Below are positions 9,269-21,278 of a DNA stretch of 64,000 bases, one piece after another. The stretch covers positions 434,249 through 498,248 of the forward strand of contig MU006786.1 in NCBI GenBank assembly GCA_010093635.1, read 5' to 3'. Under the pieces are notes generated by a model, which saw only the letters and a list, made by a program, of their open reading frames with translations, did no database searches and was not told the DNA's origin. How positions within the stretch are numbered: the stretch's first letter is position 1; every line of letters starts with the position of its first letter. The translations under genes and the position numbers were made by a program. This stretch comes from Massarina eburnea CBS 473.64 (Eukaryota > Ascomycota > Dothideomycetes > Pleosporales > Massarinaceae).

Positions 9269-12200
9269 TCAGTCTTCGTCGAAGAAAATGTTCTTGTGGT
9301 TCTCGAGTAAGGCCTGGACTGCGTCGCGTTGGATGTTCATGTCGGTAAGTTCGCGTTGGACATCTTCGGGACGCAGGATTGTAGGCGCGAAAACGACTGC
9401 GATGTTGAGTGGTGTCATCTACATCATCATTAGCGCTGAGTGAAGGAGGTTGCCGAAAAGAAACTCACCAAGTTCTCTTTAGAGTGCTGAATAACGCGTG
9501 ACAAGTGGAAAACTAGAAATTGAATGCAGTCGTAGTGAGCCCTGGGGATGCTCTGGAGAGCTGCGTGCAAAGCCTTCGCCTTCGCCGGAGTCGTTTCCTG
9601 CGCACCCGCTTGCAAGAATTCGTCGTAAACTTCATACGGGATCAAGGGACCAGGCAATCTCCGGAGGTATGCCTTGAGGGCAGACGTAACGGCATGAATA
9701 TCGAGATCGGGATCCGAAATGTCGTATTCGTCGTCCTCAGCGAAGCCGGTCTTCACCTGATTGACTTGCGAGCTGCCGCCACTCTTGCGGTAGATACCCT
9801 CAACATCCATACCTAGAGACTGTTAGCACAAGGTGCACGCAAGATGCCCAGGGGAAGAAATTACCTCGCGTTTCCACTTCTTGAATGCATCGACTGATGA
9901 TGGCTGGAATCATCCGCTTCTCATAGTCGCACCGAGAAGACAGGTCGGATCCAAATAGAATACTGGGGGGTTGCTCGCTGTCAATATTGCTACTGCTGCC
10001 GTTGCCATGCGCGGGCTTGAAGCGGGGATCCTGCCTATTGCCGCCAGGCTTTCCAGTGCCAGTAAACCAGTTGCGTGCAGCATTCGGATCCTCTTTGCCC
10101 TTGTTGAGCGTACTCGGCATGGCCACGTTCGCGAGTGATGCAAGATCTGGTTGCGTGTGGGTCGAACCGTAGGGGGTACCGATGACCTTGGCATTGTTGT
10201 ACTCGTCTTGCCGAGACTCGGACGGAGCAAAGGCGCCCTTGAATCCCTTGGTGACATTCTTCATCGCCTGACCACCCTTCTTCCAGTTGGAGAACTTGGT
10301 AGTAGGTTTGCCCTTACGGACGCTCACAATCTGAGGCTGCGCCAAGATCGCTTCGCTGTCGGCCTCGTGGAGATTATTGTACGAATGCTCGTGTATAACA
10401 GTCTGCTGACTATCGAATGAAATCTCAGATTTTCCGGCTTTATGGTGGGTGTTGTAAATGCCGAGACCGTTAGCTGGCGACCGGCCGGCATCGGCAGACA
10501 GGTTGCCGTTGGCTTGTTTGTTCTTGTGCAACATTCCCTGGATGCTTTCTATGAGATTTTGGTTCATGTCTGAGAGCTTCTTGTTCTGTGCACTGAGCGA
10601 CTCATACTCCTGGAAACCCTTGTCTTTCATCTGTATGAGATTAGAGATCTCGTCGGTGAGCGCGGTTCGCTTTCCGATGAGATCCTCGATCTGACCGCCC
10701 ATCTGGTCCTTCAACTTCTGCAACGCGTTCGCGAAATCTTTGATAATCTCGGACTTCATGAGGTTGTAGTCCACCGAGTTACCGCTCTCCTTTGCACGTT
10801 TCAGATGGTCGGTCATGATCTCCAACTCCCGAATCACCATCTCACGCTGAGAGTCCAGGACAGCCATCGTGTTTCGTTTCTCTCGCAGCATGGTGTTGGC
10901 TTGCTTCAAGTCGGCAGCGTTGTGCACCGACTCCTGCAATCCGTTCTTCTCCGCTTCGAGTTCCGCGATCTTTTGCTGGGTGCGTCGCAATTCATTCCGA
11001 AGATTGGCGCTCTCTTCCTTGGAATCCGGCGAAGGCATCGTCGGGCTGCTAATGTCAATCGAACCGTTTGTAGGCCATTTCTTGTGACCGCGCTGATTGA
11101 TCGAGCCCCTGTCACTAAAGCTACGGCTGTGCTTGGTCATAGCATTGGACACCCGACGTAACACCCCACCTTGACCGTCTTGGCCGTCCTGGTTCATGAG
11201 CAAACGAGCGAAATCCTCATCCTGGGAGAAATCGCCCTGCGCACTGTAACGTGGCAGTCCACCCGGAGACATGGTTTCGTGACCCGCACTGGCAGGGTCG
11301 GACATCCTCTGGTTCTGCGGCGGTGGCGGTGGCTGAGGCGGCGCACGAGGTGAGACAAATGTGTCGGCAGAGGGTGGTGGTCGCCGGTCAGCGGAGCGTT
11401 GCGGAGGAATAGGAGGGTCACTCAGACTTCTAGTGGGGTGTGAATCCGACGGGCTGGTAATAGAGTAACCCCCATTTGGCTGACGGGCACTGGAAATGGA
11501 CGGCTTTCGATCGGATTGCGGCATGGTTGGCGTCGTTGGCGAAGAGGCGGAGACGTCTTTGCGTGAAGAGGAAGGCGGTGGCCGGTGTGTGGCGTTTGCA
11601 AGAGAATCTCCCCGTGCCGGTCGCTCCACACGCTGCGGCGGGTTATACGAGGAGCCAGAGGTAGCAGGAGAATCGTCACGGGTGTGCGCATCGTTTCCTG
11701 GCGGCGTCATGGCGAGAGAGTTTCCGGTCTTGTCGGTGGCCGAGGAAGCGTGTGAAGGTGAGCTGGCCACCGAGTTCTTCCTCGCCTCTGCCTTCTTGCT
11801 CTTGGGCACTTCCTGGAGCTTGAAGGCCTCGGAAGGTTGCGTACCAGGCGGCGATGCATGTTGGTTTCGTGTGCGATCGTTACTGGCAGGCGGCTCGGCG
11901 TTGGACTCCTTCCTCTTCCTCAGCGTATCCAAGGGCTGTTCGGATTGCTGACGCCCCTTCTCCTGGAAGGCAATGTGTGGGCTTCGCTCCTCCGACACCG
12001 AGCGGGACCGGTTCTCCTTCGATACTTCGCGAGAAGTGGTCGCGGATGGCCGGTTGAAGTAGTCGCGGCCGGGCTTGCTATCTGCTGCCCTGGTGTGGCT
12101 CTTGCCGCTGTTGGGAGAGGGCCCCGGCGCAGTGTTCGGGTCCAGGGCGAATGGAAGCAGAATGCCCATGTCGTCACCGGTATCGTCGGCCTCGGATTGG

Positions 12201-13075
12201 CTCATCTCTTTGTAGATGTTCGTGGATATGGATATGGAGTGGTTTTCTGCAGTGTAGCGGGTTAGCAAGGTAGGTGGCGGCATGGAAAGAAAGCTTACCA
12301 CTGCGGTGGTCATCGAGCGAAACGGGGGATGCATCGCGCCTGAAGTTCGCGGCCGGCGAGGAGTCGTTCCTTCTGGGATGGGATGGCCTCGGAGAGTCTG
12401 TGGCTGTAGCCTCCGAGTACACGTCCGAAGGGGTGTCGAGGTCGGGTGTGAACTGCTGCTGCGTCTGTCCCTGGGCAGCGTTCGGCGGCAAGGCGGGCAG
12501 GGACTTGTCGACCTTGGGCGCAATGCTGGCGGGCGGCTTCTTCGTCTTCTTGCGGCGGCGTGCCATGAGCGACTCGTGGCAGCCCATGCAGAAGATGCCC
12601 TGCGAGGTGCGGGCATAGCGCAGGTTCTCGATCTTGCGCTTGCAGTTCCGGCATCGGAAACAGTTGGCGCAGAAGGCCTGGTCGCCGGTCAAGATGGCCA
12701 GGTCCTCGATCTTGTTGCCGCAGTGGTTGCAGCTGTATGTGCAGTTGTTGCAGATGAGCGAGCCGTCGCCGAGCAGCAGGAGGTTCGCATCGGAGTCGAG
12801 GAGCGTGCCGCACGTGTTGCAGCGGAAGCAGTCTATGTGCCATCGGTTGCCAGCTGCGGAGCGTCAGTCGTGGGCGTCCAGGGCACAGTGTCGCGGGCGG
12901 ATGCACGTACCTAGTTCAAAAGCCTTTCCTTCCTCGAGTATCTTCGGGGGACGTGGTTAGTTTGCGAAGGAGCCGTGTGGACGGGGCGTGTTCATACCTC
13001 CCCGCAACCTTTGCACGGGTAGACCACATCATCTTGATCGGTCGGCGACTCTGGATATCCGCCGGGCGATTCCAT
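9269..13075 (-). CDS. LIM-domain Rho GTPase-activating protein
   Basis: Six exons, 13075-12998, 12941-12911, 12853-12299, 12246-9865, 9812-9469 and 9418-9269, give 1179 aa with all phases closing. The N-terminus carries two LIM zinc fingers (about residues 22-140), with CKGCGE, NRWHIDCFRC, CNNC..SCNNCG, FCANCFRCRNC and FCMGCHE. A long low-complexity Ser/Pro-rich region follows, then a coiled coil at about 620-790 (LRRTQQKIAELEAEKNGL). The RhoGAP domain spans about 980-1175, with the arginine finger in GIYRKSG and the NIAVVFAPTIL motif near the end. It should speed GTP hydrolysis by Rho/Cdc42-type GTPases in polarity and wall synthesis, like yeast RGA1/RGA2. Start 13075 (MESPGGYPESP) sits just before the first LIM cysteine. 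Confidence 0.93.
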
Positions 13076-15382
13076 GGCGGCCTGCACACGCTGTACGGCT
13101 CGACCGACAGCGAATTGTGTCGGCGGCGCTGGACCGGCAGGAGGCGGTCAGGAGGGGAGGGGGCCAGGTAGAGCGGCGGGCAGGGACCCAGTAGTCGGTG
13201 GTGCTGCTGTCCAAGCGACGGTTAGCAGGAAGGGTCACAGAGAGCTCTTCCGGTTGTGCGACATGCAGTTCGGCGGCCAGCGGCCAGTGGGCGGAGGGAG
13301 TTGGGCTGCGGGGCAAGCAACGGTGGAAAGCTAGTCACGGCCAGCGCCTTGAAGGAGGGAGTGGAGGTGTAGTAGGTAGTCGTGGGCGTTCGCTGCGTGG
13401 AAGCTGTCGCCGTTCGCTATTCGGAGTGGAGCGTCCAGGCCAATCAGGGCGGCGTGGTCCGTGCGGGCAGCCAGACTCCCAGGGTCTCGTTCGATTGCAC
13501 AGCACGCCCAGGACGGGATCAACTGGCACATCAGTTGATGACTTAATTAACGCTCCTGATATAGCCTGGAATGGACCTGCGCGGGGGGGAGGGGCGTGCG
13601 TCTTGCGTTCTGCGATGAACGGCTTCACGACGGGGAACTTCCGACCGACAGAGCTCATCAGCCGCAGCGCATGCAGCGCGCGCCATGGCACCTGGGAGGA
13701 GTGCGTGATTATGAAACGCTTGCGCACCAGGCCGACGCCGCGCCAGGCCAGATGGGTCAGGGCGACGTAGCCTCCACATCGAAGATCTCGACTTCCCCAT
13801 CGGCCCATCGATGGCGGGAGGAGATCGTGTTGACTCGCGACGATATCATCAATCACAGCCATCGGCGTCTGCACCTTTGCGATCATGCAGGTACGCTCGT
13901 TCTCGTGTAACCCCTTTTTGCAGCACTACCTACTGGTCTTCACATCGGCCTCCGATGTTACACGTGTCCGAGGCGCACACCTCCAGGGAAATTCGAGGAG
14001 GCCGCCTATCCACAGCTTTCCGTATCTTCCCATCCCTCATTCTCGCCATGTCAATATCAACGCACTTCATGTGCAACACCGAGTATCAACCTCATCTTGG
14101 AAAACGCCCATTCCACCGCATAGCCATCCGGCGTGCCGCGTCTCTGAAACTCTGAGTTTCCACGCCCTCGGATCTGGATGCAGCCTCGGCCAACGTCAAG
14201 TCCGTAAATCAATACGGCACCTCCTACATTCCTGGGGTACAGTAATCGTCAAACGATAGTCCTCGAACACAACCTGTAGTAAACACAGATCATCCCTCCC
14301 CGTTTGAACGCGTTCCACAAACAGCTCCTCTCCGGTCCACGACCTTTAAACCGAGTAGCTCCATCGAGCAATCCGACCATATTCCCCCCGCAAGCCGATG
14401 CCAGTTCCGTGGAAGGAAAGTCACGCCGAATTTGGCTTGCCGCCTGTCATCCCTGAAGTTTCTGTTCCCGAAACTGTTCCAAGTGCCCCGGACCCTGAAC
14501 GTATGTCTTGCGTCAAAGGTACCAGAATCTGTAGTACACCCACGCTAATAATAACCCACGAACTGATGCCTCGCATCTCCTTATCTTATCTCCTTATTTC
14601 GTGCTTTTTCTCTTTTCCACCTCGCTCTTGCTCGCATGTGTCTGTTCTCTGCTCTCTGCATGTAGTGTGGGGTACCTGGGCGTTCTTGCCAAGTTCATGC
14701 AACCATCGTGAACTCAGCACCACGACCGGGAAGTCGCGACCCCACAAGTCACCACGAGCACCTCCAGAACCTCTCACGTCTTCTCACCGCTACTTTCGCA
14801 ACCACCGTGTCACCTCTGCCCTACCTCATCGGTTCCAAGCTCATGGAACATCCAACGACCCTGCAATACGCCTCACGTAGGACCACCACCAGCTTGCTAA
14901 TCAATCCACTGTGAGAAGTAATGAGGTTGTTGCTCAGGATGCAGTGTTTTGTGATCACGACAAGGTTTGCATGTATAATATTGCGTGAGGGGCTGGAGTT
15001 GGGGCCTACGGGACGGAACGGGTGAGAAGGGAAGGATTCTAGGAACCGGTCTGTGTGGCGCTTTTCGAGTCAGTTGGTGTTGGCTTCGTTTTATCGTGTC
15101 GTACGATTTTGGGTGTGGATGAGGGGATCGACGATGCTTGATTAACCGTTCGCTGTGACGAGTGGGAGTCTTCAAGAACACGCCTCTAGTACGTACCATA
15201 CAACCCGACACACTCTATAAATATAGGAGACTCTTTGTATCTATGGGTGTTTGTGAGAGTGTTCAGATAGGGAATGACTGTTTATTCGTTTGTGTGTGAT
15301 GTTGAGATAATGACAGACTAGAAATGAACCAAAGATCCAAAGGCAAATCTTGCGTCAAAAAGACCTCACCCTTCAAACATAC
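13076..15382. other. Long intergenic region between LIM-RhoGAP and THI4
   Basis: About 2.3 kb with no supported gene; overlapping ORFs such as 13335-13886 (-) and 14398-14880 (+) have no domain, signal or splice pattern. It should hold the RhoGAP promoter and 5'UTR on the left and the THI4 3'UTR on the right. Confidence 0.45.
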
Positions 15383-16473
15383 CTAATACCCATTCTCAGC
15401 CGTCCTCTCATCAATAATCTTAAGCGCCTCTTCCGCAGCCTTGACACCCGAAAGCGCCATAGCCCCAAAAGTAGGACCCATCCTGTTCGCGCCATCAACC
15501 TCACTCAACTCCATACCCCCAACAACCAACCCCTTGACAACCTCCCTCGTGCGCTTGACGATAGCGTCCTCGGCCGTACGCATATCGAGCCCACGCATGC
15601 CACCCAGTTTCTCAATCTGCTGCATGCTGACGAGGCGCTTGACGGAGAAGGCGCCAAAAGGGCCGTCGTGGCCGGTCGTGCTAATGACGAGCGGCGCATT
15701 GATAGTGTTGGGGTCCATGCAGGATTGGTCGTCGTGGTGCATGGATACGAGGGTCCAGTTTGTTACTACACCGGCGATGCGGACCGCGTGTGGGTCGGCG
15801 GAGGTGGGCGCGGGTCGCGTTATGAGGTCTTCGACTGTAGTGGCGTTGAAGAGTTTGATGTTAGGGAGGGAGAGCACGCGGGAGAGGAGCGTGGATGTGA
15901 AGAGTGCCTTGGCTTATTAGTCTTGTTGTAGTTGAGATGGGTTAGAGGGGGTAAGTACGGCATGCTTCACGACGACGAAGTCTCCCTCGTCTTCGAATGG
16001 GACGCCGAGGTCATTCAGGAACGCGTCGGCGGGCTTGCGCATGACCATGGCGGAGAAGAGTTGTCCTCCGAGCCAGGCGCCGCCGCCGGGAGCGACGCCG
16101 GCTTCGATGATGGCGATCTTTAGGTCGGGACGCTTCTTGCCGAGAATGTAGGCGGTGCTGAGACCACAGGAGCCGGCTCCGACAATGACGATGTCGGATT
16201 CGGCGTAGTTGTCTAGGTCGGCGAAGTAGCGACGCGCTGAAGCGTTGTCAGTGACCATCGCTGAGGGGGGCGAAAGAGCGCACTCATGGCACGCGAGACC
16301 TGCGACTCGCGGATCGGAGCGAAAGAGAAAGACTCCCAGTTATCCTCCATCTCAGCGAGGGTTTTGGCCTGGCTATTGACAGCAGGCTTGACAGCAAGAT
16401 CCTTCTTGCCGGTCACCGCATGGCCGATACCGACGGCGATCGGGTTCTCGAAGGAAGCAGCAGGAGGCGACAT
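15383..16473 (-). CDS. thi4: Thiamine thiazole synthase
   Basis: Three exons, 16473-16284, 16236-15959 and 15907-15383, give 330 aa, the usual length. The joins rebuild the conserved SRAMTRRYF and VVKHAALFTST. The dinucleotide-binding motif VIVGAGSCGLS is followed by IIEAGVAPGGGAWLGGQLFSAM. The sulfur-donor cysteine is present in DDQSCMDPNTI, so this is the yeast-like single-turnover (suicide) type. The C-terminus carries GMELSEVDGANRMGPTFGAM. The enzyme makes the thiazole half of thiamine from NAD, glycine and its own cysteine sulfur. Expression is predicted to fall with rising TPP through the riboswitch in the 5'UTR intron. The upstream neighbour is STU1, in divergent orientation. Confidence 0.97.
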
Positions 16474-16559
16474 ATTTTCTCAATTCCTTTTATCAAGGAA
16501 GAGGATAGAAACCTGCGACTTGTTAAGGTTGTTCTTGGGCATGATAACGGTGAAGGCAT

Positions 16560-16655
16560 GATCCTTTCGCTGGTATTATCCAGATCAAGTTATAAACCGT
16601 ATAATCTCAGAACGAGACCAACCACACCTTCGCTCCTGTGAGGGAGGAGATGCGG
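16560..16655 (-). promoter_or_regulatory. TPP riboswitch (THI element)
   Basis: Read on the minus strand, the two conserved aptamer signatures are present: CTGAGA at 16610-16605 (pyrimidine-binding arm) and TGATCTGGATAATACCAGCG at 16587-16568 (pyrophosphate-binding arm plus return strand). GGAGCGAAGG lies upstream and AAAGGATC downstream. The order and spacing fit the thi-box aptamer. It sits upstream of thi4, in its predicted 5'UTR intron. High TPP is expected to shift splicing towards transcripts that keep upstream ORFs and so lower thi4 output. Confidence 0.95.
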
Positions 16656-16677
16656 CGGGAAACGAACACCGGTCCAT
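16585..16677 (-). promoter_or_regulatory. Decoy upstream ORF inside the thi4 5'UTR intron
   Basis: An ATG at 16677-16675 opens a 30-codon frame ending in TGA at 16587-16585, inside the intron and through half the aptamer. A second ATG at 16559-16557 opens a frame that runs past the main start codon out of frame. Both would be present only if the intron is retained or partly spliced, and either would block translation from the thi4 start. Confidence 0.65.
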
Positions 16678-16688
16678 GCTAAGCTTAC

Positions 16689-17502
16689 TTAACAATAATA
16701 TACCTTGATGCGTGGAGGATAATGCTCGTGCGGAGACCATGGCTTCGTGAGTGGCGAGGTCCATACTTGGTTTTGGTGGAACGTGGAATCTTCAAAGTGG
16801 TTAGCAGTTCTTCGCATAGACATAGGAGAGGGAGTAGAATACTCAGGCTTGATGGGACAATCGAGAAAGTGACGGTAGATGGGATTGTAGTGCAAACCGA
16901 CGTGAGAGATGTAGGGCGAAGGAAGAAAGAGGAGATGGGTAGGGGTGGCCTTTTTGTGCATGAACTACTGTACCCCCCACTTGATCAACTGTTGGGGCGG
17001 GCGGGGTAGCTGTGGTTAGCATATGCAAGTCGTGATGGTGAACGACGTCAGGCCCCACGGGAGCTGTTCAGAGCTTGTAGGTGATTCGGGGAGAATGATA
17101 TCGCGTTGATGACTAACGAAGCATGGAGTAAATAGTAAACAGCCGGTGGGATACCACTGTGATAGTGTATCCAATGTGTACTAGCCTTGAGCGCACGTGC
17201 AGTGAAGACCAGGTCACGTGCAATTGACCCTCCCGCGAAAGTGCCTTGGCCGAGTGTCCAGGCATCAGGGTACGAGAGATCCAAAGCACGACGGGCCAAA
17301 ATGGTGACAGCGGGTTGTTTGTTGTCTTCACCTGCAGGCGAAACGCTGGGTGAGACCTGGTGGGGGGCTTTGTTATTCGTCGCTGAGACGACTGGCGCCA
17401 AACAGACGCTAGCACCGCCCTAGCCTCCGTCGCAACAACAACACACTCTTATACACAACCTCATGCCCCGCGTCCAGATCCCACGATAACATTTGCTCAA
17501 CC
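16689..17502. other. Divergent promoter region of thi4 and STU1
   Basis: About 0.8 kb between divergent transcripts. Leftward ORFs at 17048-17401 and 17113-17415 have no recognisable product and are taken as chance. No other structure noted. Confidence 0.5.
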
Positions 17503-20500
17503 ATGGAGGAACAGGTCTCTGCCCTCCTCGCGGCGCTGAAGAAGACGTCGACGCCCGTCGAAGCACGACTGTCTCTGTTTACCAATCTGAAGTCCGGCAT
17601 CAAGCACAACCGCGTCCCCGAAAGCTGCCAGGCTCCCATATTCGAGTGTATCTGTCTTGCCATCAGCGCCACCACGTCCGCCGCCCTGGTCACGACCGGC
17701 TTCTCGACGCTGAGTCATTTCTTCAAGCGATTGCAGCTGCAGCGGGAGACCAGCGTCATCTCGTCACACTCCCACAGGCTCCTGCCGCTGCTCGTGGAGA
17801 AACTAGGAGATGCGCGCGAGAGCCACCGTCAAGCGGCCGCGCAGCTGCTGGGCGACCTCCACCAGCTCTGCCACACCGAGGTCGACGAGGCCATGCACAA
17901 TGCCATGAAGGGCACCAACGCGCGCGCCAAAGATGTGTCGATGCAGTGGCTAGTCAAGGTTCGTCGCAACGTGATGTCTGCGCCCAGCGCCCACAGTCTA
18001 ACCTTTGCGCAAACAGATGAACAAGAACGAAGGCCTGCCGTTCCGCACCTACGTCACCCAGCTAGTTACGAACCTCGAAGACGCCGACGCCGGCGTACGA
18101 GAAACGGCGAAAAAGGCCGTTGTGGAGCTCTTCCTGTACGCTATTCGAATTCTGTGTCCGTAGAGGCCAAGTCGCTAACCCTGTGACAGGACTGCCCCAG
18201 AGCACGCGAAAGTGAGTCTGAGGAAACAGCTCGTCGCCCTGAACGTCCGCAAAACCATCGCAACATACATCACAACGCACATTGACGGCGCGGCACCCCT
18301 AGATCCCGCCGAACCGCTTCCCGCCGCACCGGTACGACCGATTTCAGTAGCGAGAGCGGCTGCCCTGCAGCCCGACACTGGCTTTGCGGATAGCCTGAAC
18401 TACGAGGTGGCCCCTCCGACGGAGCCTGTTTCTATGGACCCACTGGTAGTCTACACACAGCGGGAACTGGACGAGATCTTCCGTGATATGGGACCACATT
18501 TCGAAGGGAGAGAATCGGAACACAACTGGCTCCATCGCGACAAGAGCGTTACCAAACTGAGGCGGATCACGAAGGGAAATGCGCCGACCGACTTCCACGC
18601 CGCCTTCGTGCCCGGCATCAAGTCACTCTTGGATGGCATTCTGAAGGTTGCGAACTCCCTACGTACCACCATGTCGACGAACGGATGCATGTTAATCCAG
18701 GAACTGGCCATAACCATAGGACCATCAATGGATCCGTGGGTGGAAATTTGTCTGCAGTCCTTCATCAAGATGTGTGCGGCGACCAAAAACATTGCCGCAC
18801 AGAACGGAAGCACGACTGTGGATGCCATTCTCTCTAATGTGTCTTACACTAACCGGTTATTGCAACACGTTGCTTTTGCCTCGCAGGACAAGAACGTGCA
18901 GCCCCGATGTTTTTCGGCCGATTGGCTCAAAACACTCGTCCGCAAGCACAGATCACACATGGACCATGGAGGAGGGATGGAAACGCTCGAGAAGGTTCTC
19001 AAAAAGGGACTCACCGATCCTAATCCCAAGGTACGAGAGGCGTTCCGAAGCACATATTGGACATTTGCCTTGGTGTGGCCACAGAAGGCTAGTGCGTAAG
19101 TTTGGTGTGCACCGAGAGACATGAAAGTGGTGCTAATGGTACAATAGAATATACGACACGCTCGAGAAGAGGGAGAAGACGGGGCTTGACAAGGATCCCA
19201 ACAACCCAAATCCATCGCTTGCGCCTTCGCGAAACGCCGTTCCTGCGTTTTCAAAATCCGTGGGTGCAGGTGCTGGAGCTGCCGGAGCTGCACGGGATGC
19301 CCGAGATGCACTCAAGGCTAAGATTGCTGAGCAAAGGAAGGCAAAGTTGGCTGCTGCTAAAGGTGGTTCTGTTCCCGAGCGCCCCAGTTCTGCTCAAGCA
19401 AGTTACGCTTCACCTGTTAAATCGCAACCAGCGAAGTCTCTAGGCTCTAGAACTGCATCCAATGTGTCCTCGGCATCGTCAACTACCCCTCGCCCGCCAT
19501 CTTCCGTGGGAGGTTCGACCAAGTCCATAGCAACCAACGGCACTGGCTCACTGATGGGCGGCACCGCTCGCCGTCCCCCTATGCGACCCAAACCAGAGAT
19601 TCACAGACCCGCAACAGCAGATCCATATGCCGTACGACGCAATGGAAAAACCACCCCTTCTTCCATGACTCCGGAGAAGACGCCATCGGGGACAACTGCC
19701 AAAAAGTCCGTTGCGCCGAAGAGCACCATCCGTTCACGGGCGAACACGCACAACAGCCCGAGTGTCAGTCCTGTTAGAAGCAAGTCTAGGTTGGGAGAGT
19801 CAGTGACGACGCACAAGAAGACTCCTAGCGTAGGTTCGCGGCACGGAAGTCCAGCGCTCACTCCCACCAAGGATGAAGATCTTACAATGGTCAAGCCCTT
19901 TGTACGTTCGCAGAGTCATCATCAACCAGGAGGAGCTATTCCGTTCCGCCAACGACACGGATTGGAGACTAGTGTCTCTGTGGATGATGATGTAATCGAT
20001 GCGGGTGATGAAGAAAACTTTACTATGGTTGTTCCGACCCTTGGCCAGCCTCCCTCGCAGCCAGCACAGCATAGCCCTCCCAAACCCTCACCTTCTCCAG
20101 GACATTTAGCCGCTGCGAGCCCCCGCGTCTCGCCTTTGAAGAGCCCCAAAGCAATGTCCAGCCTTGATTTAGGAAGAAGCCCACGCATGCGATCTCCAGA
20201 TCGTCCCAGTACTCGCGGAACTGATTCACAGGAAGCGGTGCAAGTATACGAAGATCCTTTTGTCAGCGAGGAACCTGTTGTACCTCAGGATGGCGATAAG
20301 CCTGTACTCGAGGAATTGCCCCTGAACGAGAGGAGTGGCGAACGCCGGCAAAGCACCAGAAGCGAGAACAACGCGAATATGATGGGCAACGCCAGCGAAG
20401 AGCCCGTGCGCGGTCATCGTAAGACCGCAAGCAATGGCAGTGTGATGCGCGCAGAGCCCAGCGAGACGAGCGGCCCAGAACTCGCCAAGAACAAGCAATT

Positions 20501-21278
20501 GCTTGCAAGCGGCATTAAGAAGATCCAAAGCAAGACCGTTGAGGCGCAAATGTTCCGTCGTCTGCAAGATATGGTCAAGTCAAACCAGGACATCTGGGGC
20601 GCTGACGACGAGAAGTTTGGGGAGCTACTCCTTTCGTGTCTAGACTATCTCGAGGTTCCTGCTGGGGAGCTGAAGGCACCCCCGATGAAGGTTTCGAACC
20701 TGAAAGTCCAGGCTTTAGCGACCATTCGTGCCATGCTTTCACTTTACCGTCAGGAGACTGCCAAGTATTTCTCCCGCGTCCTTTGCACACTGTTGCAGAC
20801 GAAGGCCCAGTACGAGAACACGTCGCACATCGCGATAGACCTTGAGGCTACCGCAGACGAGATCGTTAGGTACGGACAGACTGCCGAGTGCCTCAACGCC
20901 GTGCTAGCCCTCATTGAGGACTCTCCCGCATCGACGCCGTCGTCATCGCCCAACTCGAGAGCCTCCACGGAGTCTGCTCCAACTGCTTCTACACGCACAA
21001 CCACCATGGCTCTCAGCACCCTCTCATCGCTTATCCAGATGTCGGGCGCGAAGAATATTGAACTCAAGCCTGAACAGACTGCCCGATTGGGACGGTTGGC
21101 CGTACGATGCCTCGATGATACCGATGCGGATGTGCGCAAGGCAGATATTGATGTCTGTGTCGCCCTACACGAGCGTATCGGTGGCGAGAAAGAAATGTTC
21201 TGGAAGGCAGTTGCAGGCGCAAGGGAGCAGCACCTGAACCTTTTGACGTACTATCTTGCGAAGCGAGCGAGGGCTTAA
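17503..21278 (+). CDS. stu1: CLASP-family microtubule stabiliser Stu1
   Basis: Four exons, 17503-17958, 18017-18135, 18190-19095 and 19148-21278, give 1203 aa. The N-terminus (MEEQVSALLAALKKTSTPVEARLSLF) and the helical repeats to about residue 220 form a TOG/HEAT array. A second TOG-like array spans about 290-500 (LRRITKGNAPTDFH, LMIQELAIT-type helices, NPKVREAFRSTYWTFA). A basic Ser/Pro-rich linker of about 300 residues follows, then a C-terminal helical domain. Known members bind microtubules, promote rescue and are needed for spindle structure. I see no frameshift or odd composition. Confidence 0.92.

Larger units (their letters stand above)
16513..16688 (-). other. 5'UTR intron of thi4 containing the riboswitch
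   Basis: On the minus strand a GTAAGC donor begins at 16688. A CCTTAAC branch-like site and GTCGCAG acceptor end at 16513, 39 bases before the start codon. The whole TPP aptamer lies inside, the arrangement known from ascomycete thiamine genes, where ligand binding changes splice-site choice. The boundaries are predicted from motifs, not from transcripts. Confidence 0.75.

Noticed and set aside
12282..12914. 210-aa plus-strand ORF across the LIM region
   Set aside because: It is antisense to the Cys-rich LIM exons and made of Val/Arg/Ala-biased shadow sequence.
13335..13886. 183-aa reverse ORF upstream of the LIM-RhoGAP
   Set aside because: Low complexity, no family, no signal or splice support; several frames are open by chance in this GC-rich DNA.
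17048..17415. Leftward small ORFs between thi4 and STU1
   Set aside because: Two overlapping frames compete, neither has a recognisable feature, and both lie in the expected divergent promoter.
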